Assembly (NCBI GenBank): GCA_014360905.1
Contig: JACIWW010000002.1
Location: forward strand, 143,271-207,270
DNA from: Chloroflexota bacterium
Lineage (GTDB): Bacteria; Chloroflexota; Anaerolineae; UBA2200
DNA length: 64,000 bases
Reading direction: 5' to 3'
Every line of letters starts with the position of its first letter. The first letter of the stretch is position 1. Both the position numbers and the translations under genes were made by a program. Positions 17,801-25,952 of this stretch are shown here, in pieces. The notes beneath the pieces were generated by a model. The model made no database searches. It worked only from the letters and a program-made list of their open reading frames with translations, and was not told the DNA's origin.

Positions 17801-17933
17801 GCTCACTCTCCTTTTCTCCTGTCATACAAATTACCGACCAGTGGCGAATCAAAACGATCTGCAGTATACAACTTTCAGCACACCAGACGCTGAAGCACCT
17901 ACTACAAACGTATTTCGTACAAAAACTGACCGG

Positions 17934-18341
17934 CTAGTAGGTGAGAACTCGGGGCAGTTTCTTGGCTTGCTGTACCCAGTCTTTGACCTGTTCCAGAGTG
18001 GGCAAGCGGCGCACCAGACTTTTGCGGTCGTTGACTTCCTTTAGCATGGCAAAAAGGTTTTCCGGATTGCGTTGCGCCAACTCGACCACCGTATCCACCC
18101 CTGCCTCTTCCAGCAAGTCGGAATATTCTTCCCCAACGCCCTTAATCCGGAACAGGTCAGCCAAATTTGCCCATTCTAGAATGAGTTTCTCGCTGATACC
18201 CGTCTTGGCGGCAAGTTCTTCGCGCTTTTTGGGAGTTGCGGCTGCCTCCAGAAAAGCTTCAGTGGTCGTGATGCCGGCCTTCTCTTTAAGCGCCTTTTTG
18301 TAAACCGGACCAATCCCCTCGATATCAATGATCCTTGCCAT
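17934..18341 (-). CDS. DUF4332-type helix-hairpin-helix protein
   Basis: A 135-aa protein with two helix-hairpin-helix units, IEGIGPVYKKALKEKAGI (about 5-22) and IKGVGEEYSDLLEEAGVDTV (about 69-88). DUF4332 proteins resemble the DNA-binding HhH of RuvA and polymerases, but their role is not established. The ATG at 18341 has AAAGGAGG 6 bases upstream; the longer frame to 18563 overlaps the divergent gene's promoter. It is divergent from the HerA-like ATPase gene. Confidence 0.8.
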   Translation of the reverse strand: MARIIDIEGIGPVYKKALKEKAGITTTEAFLEAAATPKKREELAAKTGISEKLILEWANLADLFRIKGVGEEYSDLLEEAGVDTVVELAQRNPENLFAMLKEVNDRKSLVRRLPTLEQVKDWVQQAKKLPRVLTY

Positions 18342-18429
18342 ACCATGCCTCCTTTGGCTATTTTGTGTGGTGCTCACAAAAATCATATCGAATAAAGAAG
18401 AATTAGTCAAACTAGCAGATACGCTTCTT

Positions 18430-18458
18430 TTGCCCGTGTTTCGGTCAGGATGTATAAT
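18430..18458 (+). promoter_or_regulatory. Predicted sigma-70 promoter for the HerA-like ATPase gene
   Basis: TTGCCC at 18430-18435, 17-base spacer, TATAAT at 18453-18458, about 100 bases ahead of the ATG at 18558. The expected transcript has a leader of about 90 bases, without an evident structure. Confidence 0.55.
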
Positions 18459-18557
18459 GCAACTAGCGTACTTTCCCGCTTTGTTGAGGTGGATAAGAGC
18501 ATTTGCCACTAAGGAAACGGCAGCGATAAACTCGCTGCAATTTGGGGAGGTGTCAAT

Positions 18558-21086
18558 ATGCAAGCATTTGAAAAACTAGGTGCCTTCTACCTGGGCCAGG
18601 AATACGATTTGGCACAGGACAAACGGCTTGAACAATTAATCATGTACGATGCCCGTGATCTCACTACCCATGCTGTCTGCGTGGGTATGACTGGCTCCGG
18701 AAAGACAGGCCTGTGCATTGATTTGCTGGAGGAAGCAGCCCTAGATAGCGTTCCGGCCATCATCATTGACCCCAAGGGCGACGTCACGAATCTCCTATTG
18801 ACCTTTCCCGAATTGCGTCCGGAAGATTTTCAACCATGGGTTAATCTCGATGATGCACGACGCAAGGGCATGACTGTAGCAGAATACGCTGCTTACATTG
18901 CAGAAACCTGGCGCAAAGGGCTGGCTGATTGGGGACAAGGGCCTGAGCGCATCCGCATGTTGAAAGAAAGCGTGGACTTTGCTATTTACACGCCTGGTTC
19001 CGATTCCGGCTTGCCTGTTTCCATCCTGGCTTCGCTCAAAGCACCTGCTTTGGATTGGAGCGAAAATGCCGAGTTGCTGCGTGAGCAAATACAAGGCACG
19101 GTCAGTGCCTTGCTCGGACTAGTGGGCATGAAAGCCGATCCCCTGCGCAGCCGCGAGCACATCCTGCTTTCCAACATCTTCGAACATTTCTGGAGCCAGG
19201 GGCAGGATCTCGACCTGGCCAAGCTAATTACAGCAGTGCAATCACCGCCAGTGCGAAAACTAGGCGTGTTTGATTTGGATACCTTTTTCCCGGAAAAGGA
19301 GCGCTTTGGCCTGGCTATGTCCTTGAACCGTATCATCGCAGCACCTACCTTTGGGGCATGGATTCAAGGCGAGCCGCTTGATGTCAATAGCCTCTTGTAT
19401 ACAGCGAGTGGCAAACCGCGGCACAGCATCTTTTACATCGCTCACCTGAGCGACTCAGAGCGCATGTTCTTTGTCACCCTTTTGCTGCAGCAAATCGTCA
19501 CGTGGGTGAGGCAACAATCGGGTACAACCAGCCTTCGTGCGCTGCTCTACTTTGATGAGTTGTTTGGCTTTTTCCCGCCAGTTGCGAATCCCCCGTCCAA
19601 GTTGCCCTTGCTGACCCTCTTGAAACAGGCTCGAGCCTTTGGCTTGGGAGTTGTGCTCACCACGCAGAATCCAGTGGACATAGATTACAAAGGCTTGAGC
19701 AATGCTGGCACCTGGTTCATCGGAAAGCTGCAAACCGATCAGGATAAAGCTCGTGTGCTGGATGGGCTGCAGTCTGCATCTGCTACAGCAGGGAGCGTTC
19801 CGGATCGCAGCCAGCTTGATCGTAGCATATCCGCCCTCTCCTCACGCATTTTTCTGCTGCACAATGTCCATCAAGATCGTCCCGTTATCTTTCAAACGCG
19901 TTGGGCAATGAGCTACCTACGTGGGCCACTCACCCGCCCTCAGGTACGCGAATTAATGGCCGAAAGGAAAGCTGCAATGGCTGCAATGCCTGCAACAGTT
20001 GCAACAGAACAGATAACTCGCGAAAAAGTTGCCCCCGCAGTCATGGAAATGGCTGCGGGCTATAGCCATATCCCTCCAACCTTGCCCCACGACTTGCCCC
20101 AATTTTTCCTGCCTGTGCGACTTAGCTCTGCTAGTGCTGTCGCTGCTCTGGAGAGAAATCAAGGGCGACGTGTGGAGGCATTGGAGAGCAAACTGGTCTA
20201 TGAACCCGCTCTGCTGGCTTTGGGCCGTGTGCGCTTTGCCGATCGAGCTCGAAATGTAGATGAGACGAGAGAAATAGGCTTCCTGGTACCGCCTAATGCC
20301 CTGGGAACAGTGATCCGCTGGCAGGACGCGGAGCAAATAACAGTAGACCTGCATGGCCTCCCGACACAGCCAGAACCAGAAGCCCTTTTCGCCTCGGTTC
20401 CGTCACAGCTCAACACTGCCGCTAAACTGAAAGCAATCGAAAAGGAGTTTGCGGATTATCTATACCGCGAGCAAACATTAAACCTGCTATACATCCCAGC
20501 CTTGAAGCTTTATGCAGAACCTGGCGAGTCTGAGCGCGATTTTGCTGCCCGGGCCCAGCAACTGGCGCGCGAAAACCGCGATGCTGAGGTGGAAAAACTG
20601 CGCCAAAAGTACCAACAGAAGCTCGACCGGTTAGAAGATCAGTTGGCGCGAGAGCAAACGGAGCTCAGCAAAGATCGTGCTGAATACGAAGCGCGCAAAC
20701 GGGAAGAGCTGCTCTCTGCTGGTGAAACGGTTATCGGCATGTTAGGCATATTCGGTCGCCGCCGAAGCACAACCACGCTCTCTCGTGCTGCGACCAAGCG
20801 TCGCCTCACTGCCAGCGCACAAGCCGATATCAAGGAATCAGAGGAGCAAATCGCCTGCTTGCAGTCCGAGATCGAAAACATGCGCCGCGAGATGGAACTA
20901 GAAGCAGAGGCACTCAGCAAAAAATGGGCCTCGATCTTGGACAAAATCGAGACTTATCCAGTCAGGCCTGGACGTGGAGCAGTGCAGGTAACCATGATGG
21001 CGTTAGCTTGGACGCCTTACTGGGAAATTGGTTACACTTCAGCCAGCGGTAGTCTAACCCACGACCGTGTACCTGCTTGGCGCTAG
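18558..21086 (+). CDS. HerA-like P-loop ATPase with C-terminal coiled coil
   Basis: An 842-aa ATPase of the HerA/FtsK superfamily. Walker A GMTGSGKT at residues 43-50, IIIDPKGDV as the downstream beta-strand acid motif, and LRALLYFDELFGF as Walker B region near 335. Residues about 560-830 form a long charged segment with probable coiled coils (QKLDRLEDQLAREQTELSK, KESEEQIACLQSEIENMRRE) split by a basic Ser/Thr/Arg patch. HerA relatives move or unwind DNA, often with a NurA nuclease; no nurA is adjacent. A role in DNA handling is inferred. The start has GGGGAGG upstream. Confidence 0.85.
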   Translation: MQAFEKLGAFYLGQEYDLAQDKRLEQLIMYDARDLTTHAVCVGMTGSGKTGLCIDLLEEAALDSVPAIIIDPKGDVTNLLLTFPELRPEDFQPWVNLDDARRKGMTVAEYAAYIAETWRKGLADWGQGPERIRMLKESVDFAIYTPGSDSGLPVSILASLKAPALDWSENAELLREQIQGTVSALLGLVGMKADPLRSREHILLSNIFEHFWSQGQDLDLAKLITAVQSPPVRKLGVFDLDTFFPEKERFGLAMSLNRIIAAPTFGAWIQGEPLDVNSLLYTASGKPRHSIFYIAHLSDSERMFFVTLLLQQIVTWVRQQSGTTSLRALLYFDELFGFFPPVANPPSKLPLLTLLKQARAFGLGVVLTTQNPVDIDYKGLSNAGTWFIGKLQTDQDKARVLDGLQSASATAGSVPDRSQLDRSISALSSRIFLLHNVHQDRPVIFQTRWAMSYLRGPLTRPQVRELMAERKAAMAAMPATVATEQITREKVAPAVMEMAAGYSHIPPTLPHDLPQFFLPVRLSSASAVAALERNQGRRVEALESKLVYEPALLALGRVRFADRARNVDETREIGFLVPPNALGTVIRWQDAEQITVDLHGLPTQPEPEALFASVPSQLNTAAKLKAIEKEFADYLYREQTLNLLYIPALKLYAEPGESERDFAARAQQLARENRDAEVEKLRQKYQQKLDRLEDQLAREQTELSKDRAEYEARKREELLSAGETVIGMLGIFGRRRSTTTLSRAATKRRLTASAQADIKESEEQIACLQSEIENMRREMELEAEALSKKWASILDKIETYPVRPGRGAVQVTMMALAWTPYWEIGYTSASGSLTHDRVPAWR

Positions 21087-21301
21087 GATAGACTAGTTCG
21101 CTGTCAGCGCTAAGCGGTTCGATACCAAAAGCACTATATAGGTCTGCAGCAGTTTTCTTGCCTGTAGGCCAGATTGGCCATAGGCGGTGCTCCTTCTGGT
21201 ACAGTTATTTCCGCAACTCTTTTTACTATAGGAGCACCCCCTTTTGTCAAAATTGCCTGTACCACCTGGTAACGATCTGTGGGCGCAAGCGCATTGTAAA
21301 T

Positions 21302-21330
21302 TTGACAATGGCGCCAAGCTGTGGTAAAAT
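21302..21330 (+). promoter_or_regulatory. Predicted sigma-70 promoter of fhs
   Basis: Consensus TTGACA at 21302-21307, exactly 17 bases, TAAAAT at 21325-21330. Transcription would start near 21337, giving a leader of about 145 bases before the fhs ATG. The palindrome GTGAAA-GA-TTTCAC (21345-21358) just past the start is well placed as an operator. Confidence 0.7.
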
Positions 21331-21371
21331 CACTTTGTTTAGTAGTGAAAGATTTCACAATTGGGCAGAAT

Positions 21372-21447
21372 GAGGACTATACCTTAGGGGGCGTAGTCCT
21401 CGACCAGTTTGGGTCCCTATCAAACGCGTCTTTTGAAATGCGTTTGA
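21372..21447 (+). promoter_or_regulatory. Two stem-loops in the fhs leader
   Basis: Hairpin 1: GAGGACTA (21372-21379) with TAGTCCTC (21394-21401), 14-base loop. Hairpin 2: TCAAACGC (21420-21427) with GCGTTTGA (21440-21447), 12-base loop. Both stems are perfect 8-mers. They do not match a known riboswitch that I could recognise (in particular not the tetrahydrofolate riboswitches) and are not followed by a T-run. They may affect translation or stability of the fhs mRNA. Confidence 0.5.
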
Positions 21448-21481
21448 CTCATATATTCATGATTGCACAAAGGAGGCAGAT

Positions 21482-23350
21482 ATGATCGTCGAAGTCAAAT
21501 CACCAGTACCGAGCGATATTGAAATTGCTCAAGCGGCCAGACTGCGACCTATTCGTGAGGTGGCAGCTGAATTAGGCCTCTCAGAGGATGACCTTGACCT
21601 CTATGGCAAATACAAGGCCAAGGTTCATCTCGATGTCTTGGAGCGCTTGAAGGACCGCCCCAATGCCAAGTACGTTGATGTAACCGCTATCACCCCCACA
21701 CCACTGGGTGAAGGCAAAACAGTAACTACGATAAGCCTCAGCCAAGGCCTACATTATATCGGCAAAAAAGTTTTCACCTGTATCCGTCAACCCTCACAAG
21801 GTCCTACCTTCGGCATCAAGGGAGGTGCAGCCGGCGGCGGCTATGCCCAGATCGTCCCTATGGAGGACTTTAACCTGCACCTTACAGGCGATATCCATGC
21901 TGTAGGCGCCGCTAACAACTTGCTGGCTGCTGCCATTGATGCCCGCATCATGCACGAGGATGAGATGAGCGATGAGAGGCTGCTCAAAGCGCTCTGCCCA
22001 GATGACAAGTTTGCCCCCTGGATGTACAAGCGGCTGCAGAAACTGGGCATCAAAGCAGAGAAGCCGTCTGATTTGAGCCCTGAAGATAGGAGGCGCTTTG
22101 TCCGTCTGGACATTGATCCATACAGTATCACTCTGAACCGCGTGATTGATATCAATGACCGGGCTATCCGTAATGTGGTTATCGGGCTGGGCACGAAAGA
22201 CGATGGGCGACCTCGCCAAACCGGTTTTGATATCACTGTCGCTAGCGAGGTGATGGCTATCCTGGCCTTGGCGACCAGTCTGAGGGACTTGCGTGAGCGC
22301 ATCGGGCGCATGGTTGTTGGCACGGACAAGAACCACAATCCCATTACGGCTGAGGACCTTGGCGTAGCCGGGGCCATGACCGTCCTGCTTAAAGACGCGC
22401 TCATGCCTAACCTGATGCAGACCCTCGCTGGTACCCCAGCTTTTGTCCATGCCGGGCCGTTTGCCAACATCGCTCACGGTAATAACTCAATTATCGCAGA
22501 CATGATCGGCCTGAAGTTAATCTCGGGCGGCTACCTGGTCACAGAGTCCGGTTTTGGTGCGGACTGCGGCATGGAAAAGTTCTTCGACATTAAGTGCCGT
22601 TACAGTGGGCTAATACCTAACTGCGTAGTCATGGTTGCCTCTATCCGCGCTCTGAAGATGCACGGTGGTGGCCCAAGGGTGGTGGCTGGCGTTCCTCTCA
22701 ACCCGGCTTACAAGCAGGAGAACCTCGAGCTTTTGGAGAAGGGTCTTTGTAACTTGGAAGCCAATATCAAGATTGCCCTCAAGTTTGGTATCCCGGTCGT
22801 GGTGAGCGTCAACAAGTTTAATACGGATACGGCCAGAGAGATTGCGCTGGTAAAAGAAGCTGCCGTTGCTGCTGGCGCTGAGGTGGCCGTGGTCAATGAG
22901 GGGTGGGCGAAAGGTGAAGCTGGCGCTGCCGAACTGGCTGAAGCTGTGGTTGCTGCCTGCGAGAAGCCCAGCAACTTCCGGTTCCTCTATCCGCTGGATA
23001 TACCGATCAAAGACAAGATCGAGATCATCGCCAGAGAAATTTATGGCGCTGACGGCGTTCTCTTTGAGGCAGCAGCTCAGCAAAAGCTCAAACTCTACAC
23101 AGACCTTGGTTATGACAAACTGCCTATTAATATGGCCAAGACCCATCTATCGCTGTCTCATGATCCAAACTGGAAAGGCGTGCCGAAGAACTACATGCTA
23201 CCCGTGCGCGATATCCGTGCCTCAGTCGGTGCAGGATTCCTGTATCCGCTCTGCGGCGCCATGCGCACCATGCCCGGCCTGCCCTCCCGCCCTGTCTTCA
23301 TGGACATTGACATTGACGTAGAGACTGGTAAGGTTTTAGGGCTGTCATAG
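21482..23350 (+). CDS. fhs: Formate-tetrahydrofolate ligase
   Basis: ATP-dependent enzyme that makes 10-formyl-THF from formate, the entry step of the methyl branch of the Wood-Ljungdahl pathway. P-loop [10 protein letters not shown] at residues 71-80, [21 protein letters not shown] near 100, [10 protein letters not shown] and VVSVNKF regions conserved. At 622 aa it is longer than the usual ~557 because of an N-terminal lead and inserts, as in some other phyla. ATG at 21482 behind AAAGGAGGCAGAT. It opens the acs gene region and has its own promoter and structured leader. Confidence 0.97.
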   Translation: MIVEVKSPVPSDIEIAQAARLRPIREVAAELGLSEDDLDLYGKYKAKVHLDVLERLKDRPNAKYVDVTAITPTPLGEGKTVTTISLSQGLHYIGKKVFTCIRQPSQGPTFGIKGGAAGGGYAQIVPMEDFNLHLTGDIHAVGAANNLLAAAIDARIMHEDEMSDERLLKALCPDDKFAPWMYKRLQKLGIKAEKPSDLSPEDRRRFVRLDIDPYSITLNRVIDINDRAIRNVVIGLGTKDDGRPRQTGFDITVASEVMAILALATSLRDLRERIGRMVVGTDKNHNPITAEDLGVAGAMTVLLKDALMPNLMQTLAGTPAFVHAGPFANIAHGNNSIIADMIGLKLISGGYLVTESGFGADCGMEKFFDIKCRYSGLIPNCVVMVASIRALKMHGGGPRVVAGVPLNPAYKQENLELLEKGLCNLEANIKIALKFGIPVVVSVNKFNTDTAREIALVKEAAVAAGAEVAVVNEGWAKGEAGAAELAEAVVAACEKPSNFRFLYPLDIPIKDKIEIIAREIYGADGVLFEAAAQQKLKLYTDLGYDKLPINMAKTHLSLSHDPNWKGVPKNYMLPVRDIRASVGAGFLYPLCGAMRTMPGLPSRPVFMDIDIDVETGKVLGLS

Positions 23351-23433
23351 CGCATGGATTGAGAGGTGGTGGAGCGCTGCTCCTCCACCTCTGCTATACA
23401 TTTTGTGAATTTCCAAAAAGGACTTATCTGTGC

Positions 23434-23467
23434 TATAATTCATCCAAATAGGATAATTTTTATCCTA
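23434..23467 (+). promoter_or_regulatory. Promoter with operator-like palindrome ahead of the HMA-acsA unit
   Basis: TATAAT at 23434-23439 with a weak TTCCAA -35 box 17 bases upstream (23411-23416). Starting about 3 bases after the expected transcription start is the perfect palindrome TAGGATAA-TTT-TTATCCTA (23449-23467). Its place and symmetry fit a repressor site. I do not know a regulator that binds this exact sequence; metal-responsive DtxR- or Fur-like proteins bind AT-rich palindromes of similar size, which is only a suggestion. Confidence 0.6.
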
Positions 23468-23519
23468 ATACGGTCCCAGAGCGGCCGTGTATCCAAACCA
23501 AAGGAGGGGAAAGGTGCCG

Positions 23520-23852
23520 ATGGAAAAGGCTGTTTTCGATGTGCCGAAAATGTATGCTGACCACCATGTAGAAGCAGTGCGCAAGGCTTTGCTGGAATTG
23601 CCTGGCATTGAGCAGATTACGGCGAGCAGCGCTCTGAAGCGCGTGGTGATAGTTTATAATGACGGGCAGCTGGCCCCTGGCGTTATTGAGCAGAGTCTCC
23701 GTGCAGCGGGCTATGCTCCTGGAGAAGAGTGGGAACTGCCCAAACTGCCTGAAGGTAAGGAAGACCACTCCCCGTGGTTCCAGGTCATCCCAAGGGTAAC
23801 GACTACGGATAGACGTGACCTGGAAATGTCGGGAGATTTCCGCAAGTACTAG
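23520..23852 (+). CDS. HMA-like ferredoxin-fold protein lacking the CxxC motif
   Basis: A 110-aa protein with the beta-alpha-beta-beta-alpha-beta pattern of heavy-metal-associated domains in residues 1-70 (KAVFDVPKMYADHHVEAVRKALLEL to VIEQSLRAAGYAPGEEW). The usual metal-binding CxxC loop is replaced by KMYADHH; there is no cysteine in the protein, though H15 and H16 lie at the loop. The C-terminal 40 residues are polar. ATG at 23520 behind AGGAGGGGAAAGG. It sits between fhs and acsA, so it may support CODH assembly, metal handling or act as a small ligand-binding partner; all of this is inference from position. Confidence 0.75.
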   Translation: MEKAVFDVPKMYADHHVEAVRKALLELPGIEQITASSALKRVVIVYNDGQLAPGVIEQSLRAAGYAPGEEWELPKLPEGKEDHSPWFQVIPRVTTTDRRDLEMSGDFRKY

Positions 23853-23899
23853 ATTCTGCAGTTAACCTACCAAGATTGCTATAGAAGGAGCAAGATCCA

Positions 23900-25867
23900 A
23901 TGACAGATCAAAAATCCATAGACCCAGCGGTGTGTGATTTGCTGGAAGTATGCGAATCCGAGGGTATTTCCACCGCTTTCGACCGCGCAGAACAAATGAA
24001 GCCATGTCCCATTGGCAGTAAAGGGGCTTGTTGCAAGAACTGTGCGATGGGCCCCTGTCGTCTCACTAAAGAAGGCCAGGTCGGTATCTGTGGGGCTACC
24101 ATTGACACGGTAGCGGCACGTAACTTTGCGCGCATGGTTGCGGCTGGCTCTGCTGCCCATTCTGACCATGGCCGCGATATGGCGTTAACCCTTCTGGCAG
24201 CGGCCACAGGTCATGCTCCGGATTATGGCGTACGCGACGTGCGCAAGCTCTATGAAGTTGCCTCTTTTCTCGATGTCAAGACAGATGACCGCCCAATCAA
24301 CGACATCGCCAAAGATGTAGCTGAGAAGGCTCTGATCGAATTTGGCCGCCAGCAGGGAGAGATCATCTACCTCAAGCGTGCGCCACACAAGCGCCAACAA
24401 ATCTGGCAAAGCCTGGGCATTGCACCGCGTGGCATTGACCGCGAAGTGGTGGATATCATGCATCGCACTCACGCTGGAAACGATCAAGCCGTTGAGAGCC
24501 TTATGATGTCCGCACTGCGTACTGCCCTTGCTGATGGCTGGGGTGGCTCGATGCTTTCCACCGACATCACAGATATCCTTTTTGGCTCCCCTGTGCCACT
24601 CGTGGCCAGGGCGAACATGGGCAACCTCAGCGAAGACCAGGTGAATATCGTGATCCACGGCCATGAACCAACTTTGTCTGAGATGATTCTGGTTGCGGTC
24701 AACGATCCAGAGATGATTGAATATGCCAAGTCAAAGGGCGCTAAAGGCATTAACCTGACCGGCATTTGCTGCACCGCTAACGAGACATTGATGCGCCAAG
24801 GCGTGCCCACCATCGGCAATTTCCTCAGCCAGGAACTGGCCATTGCCACGGGTGCAGTAGATCTGATGGTTGTAGACATCCAGTGCATTATGCAAGCCTT
24901 GGCTCCCATGACAAAGCATTTCCATACTATCCTGGTCACTACTTCTTCCAAAGCACATATTGATGGCACCACCCATATTGAGTTTGACGAGCACCATGCT
25001 GGAGAGATAGCCAGACAAATCGTGAAGATGGGCATTGACAACTTCCCCAACCGTGGAGACATGCATATCCCTAAGGATATTAGCCACCTGGTAGCTGGCT
25101 TCTCGCACGAGTATATCAACTATGCATTGGGTGGTTTCTACCGTGGCTCTTTCCGCCCCTTGAACGATGCCGTCATCCAGGGGCGGCTGCGCGGTGTTGC
25201 AGGCGTGGTTGGTTGCAACAACGCGCGAACTTGCCATGACGCGGCTCATACCTATATTGTACGGGAGCTAATCAAGAATGATGTGTTGGTCGTGATGACT
25301 GGCTGTGGAGCGATTGCCTGTGCCAAATACGGCTTCTTGTCCCCTGAAGCAGCGCAATACGCAGGGCCAGGGTTGCGCGAAATCTGCGAGGCAGTGGGCA
25401 TTCCGCCAGTGCTACACATGGGCAGTTGCGTGGACAACACTCGCATCCTCACCGTGCTTAGCCAGATGGCTACGGAAGGCGGGCTGGGTCAAGACATTGC
25501 AGATATTCCGGGTGTCGGCTTTGCCCCCGAATGGATGAGCGAAAAGGCGATCTCCATAGGTTGCTACTTCGTCGGTTCAGGAGTATATACCATCTTTGGC
25601 AGCGAATCGCCCGTAGCCAATAGCCCTGCTGTGGTGCGTTTTATGAGCGAGGGCTGGGAAGAGCGTGTCGGCGGCAAAATGGAATTCATTCCCGATCCAG
25701 AGGAAGCGGTGCGCAAAGCTTTGGAGCACATTGACAAAAAGCGGGCTGCTTTAGGGCTGGTAGAATACGACCCAGCGCGCTATGGCCAAAGCGGCGATGC
25801 GCTCATGCTCAAGGTATTGGAGCAGGTAGACGAAGGGACGCTCAATCTGTACAGCGCCAAATTGTAG
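23900..25867 (+). CDS. acsA: Carbon monoxide dehydrogenase catalytic subunit
   Basis: Ni-Fe enzyme (CooS/AcsA type) that interconverts CO2 and CO and feeds CO to acetyl-CoA synthase. The 655-aa protein has the B/D-cluster cysteines C36, C44, C45, C48, C53 and C64 (CPIGSKGACCKNC, GPCRL, GICG). C-cluster regions include IHGHEPTLSEM, GICCTANE, GCNNARTCHDAAH, VMTGCGAIACAKYGF and HMGSCVDNTR. All key cysteines appear intact. ATG at 23900 behind AGAAGGAG. Directly followed by acsB, so a CODH/ACS complex is expected. Confidence 0.97.
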   Translation: MTDQKSIDPAVCDLLEVCESEGISTAFDRAEQMKPCPIGSKGACCKNCAMGPCRLTKEGQVGICGATIDTVAARNFARMVAAGSAAHSDHGRDMALTLLAAATGHAPDYGVRDVRKLYEVASFLDVKTDDRPINDIAKDVAEKALIEFGRQQGEIIYLKRAPHKRQQIWQSLGIAPRGIDREVVDIMHRTHAGNDQAVESLMMSALRTALADGWGGSMLSTDITDILFGSPVPLVARANMGNLSEDQVNIVIHGHEPTLSEMILVAVNDPEMIEYAKSKGAKGINLTGICCTANETLMRQGVPTIGNFLSQELAIATGAVDLMVVDIQCIMQALAPMTKHFHTILVTTSSKAHIDGTTHIEFDEHHAGEIARQIVKMGIDNFPNRGDMHIPKDISHLVAGFSHEYINYALGGFYRGSFRPLNDAVIQGRLRGVAGVVGCNNARTCHDAAHTYIVRELIKNDVLVVMTGCGAIACAKYGFLSPEAAQYAGPGLREICEAVGIPPVLHMGSCVDNTRILTVLSQMATEGGLGQDIADIPGVGFAPEWMSEKAISIGCYFVGSGVYTIFGSESPVANSPAVVRFMSEGWEERVGGKMEFIPDPEEAVRKALEHIDKKRAALGLVEYDPARYGQSGDALMLKVLEQVDEGTLNLYSAKL

Positions 25868-25952
25868 ATACGATGATTCGCCAGGTTTGCATTCAGACTA
25901 TTCCGGCCCCTGGCTGTACCAATTCCAATCAACGGAGATAAGGAGAGCATCT

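Larger units (their letters stand above)
21087..21481 (+). other. 395-base intergenic region with fhs promoter and leader
   Basis: No convincing gene. The first half contains an inverted repeat GGTGCTCC/GGAGCACC (21186-21193, 21231-21238). The second half holds the fhs promoter (21302-21330), a palindrome GTGAAA-GA-TTTCAC at 21345-21358, and two stem-loops in the transcribed leader (21372-21401 and 21420-21447), described separately. Confidence 0.7.

Noticed and set aside
21134..21358. Minus-strand frame of 74 codons upstream of fhs
   Set aside because: Overlaps the consensus fhs promoter and palindrome, has no recognisable domain and no ribosome site; a decayed gene fragment is possible but unsupported.
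21337..21481. Tetrahydrofolate riboswitch before fhs
   Set aside because: Hairpins are present but the known THF-I and THF-II conserved segments are not.
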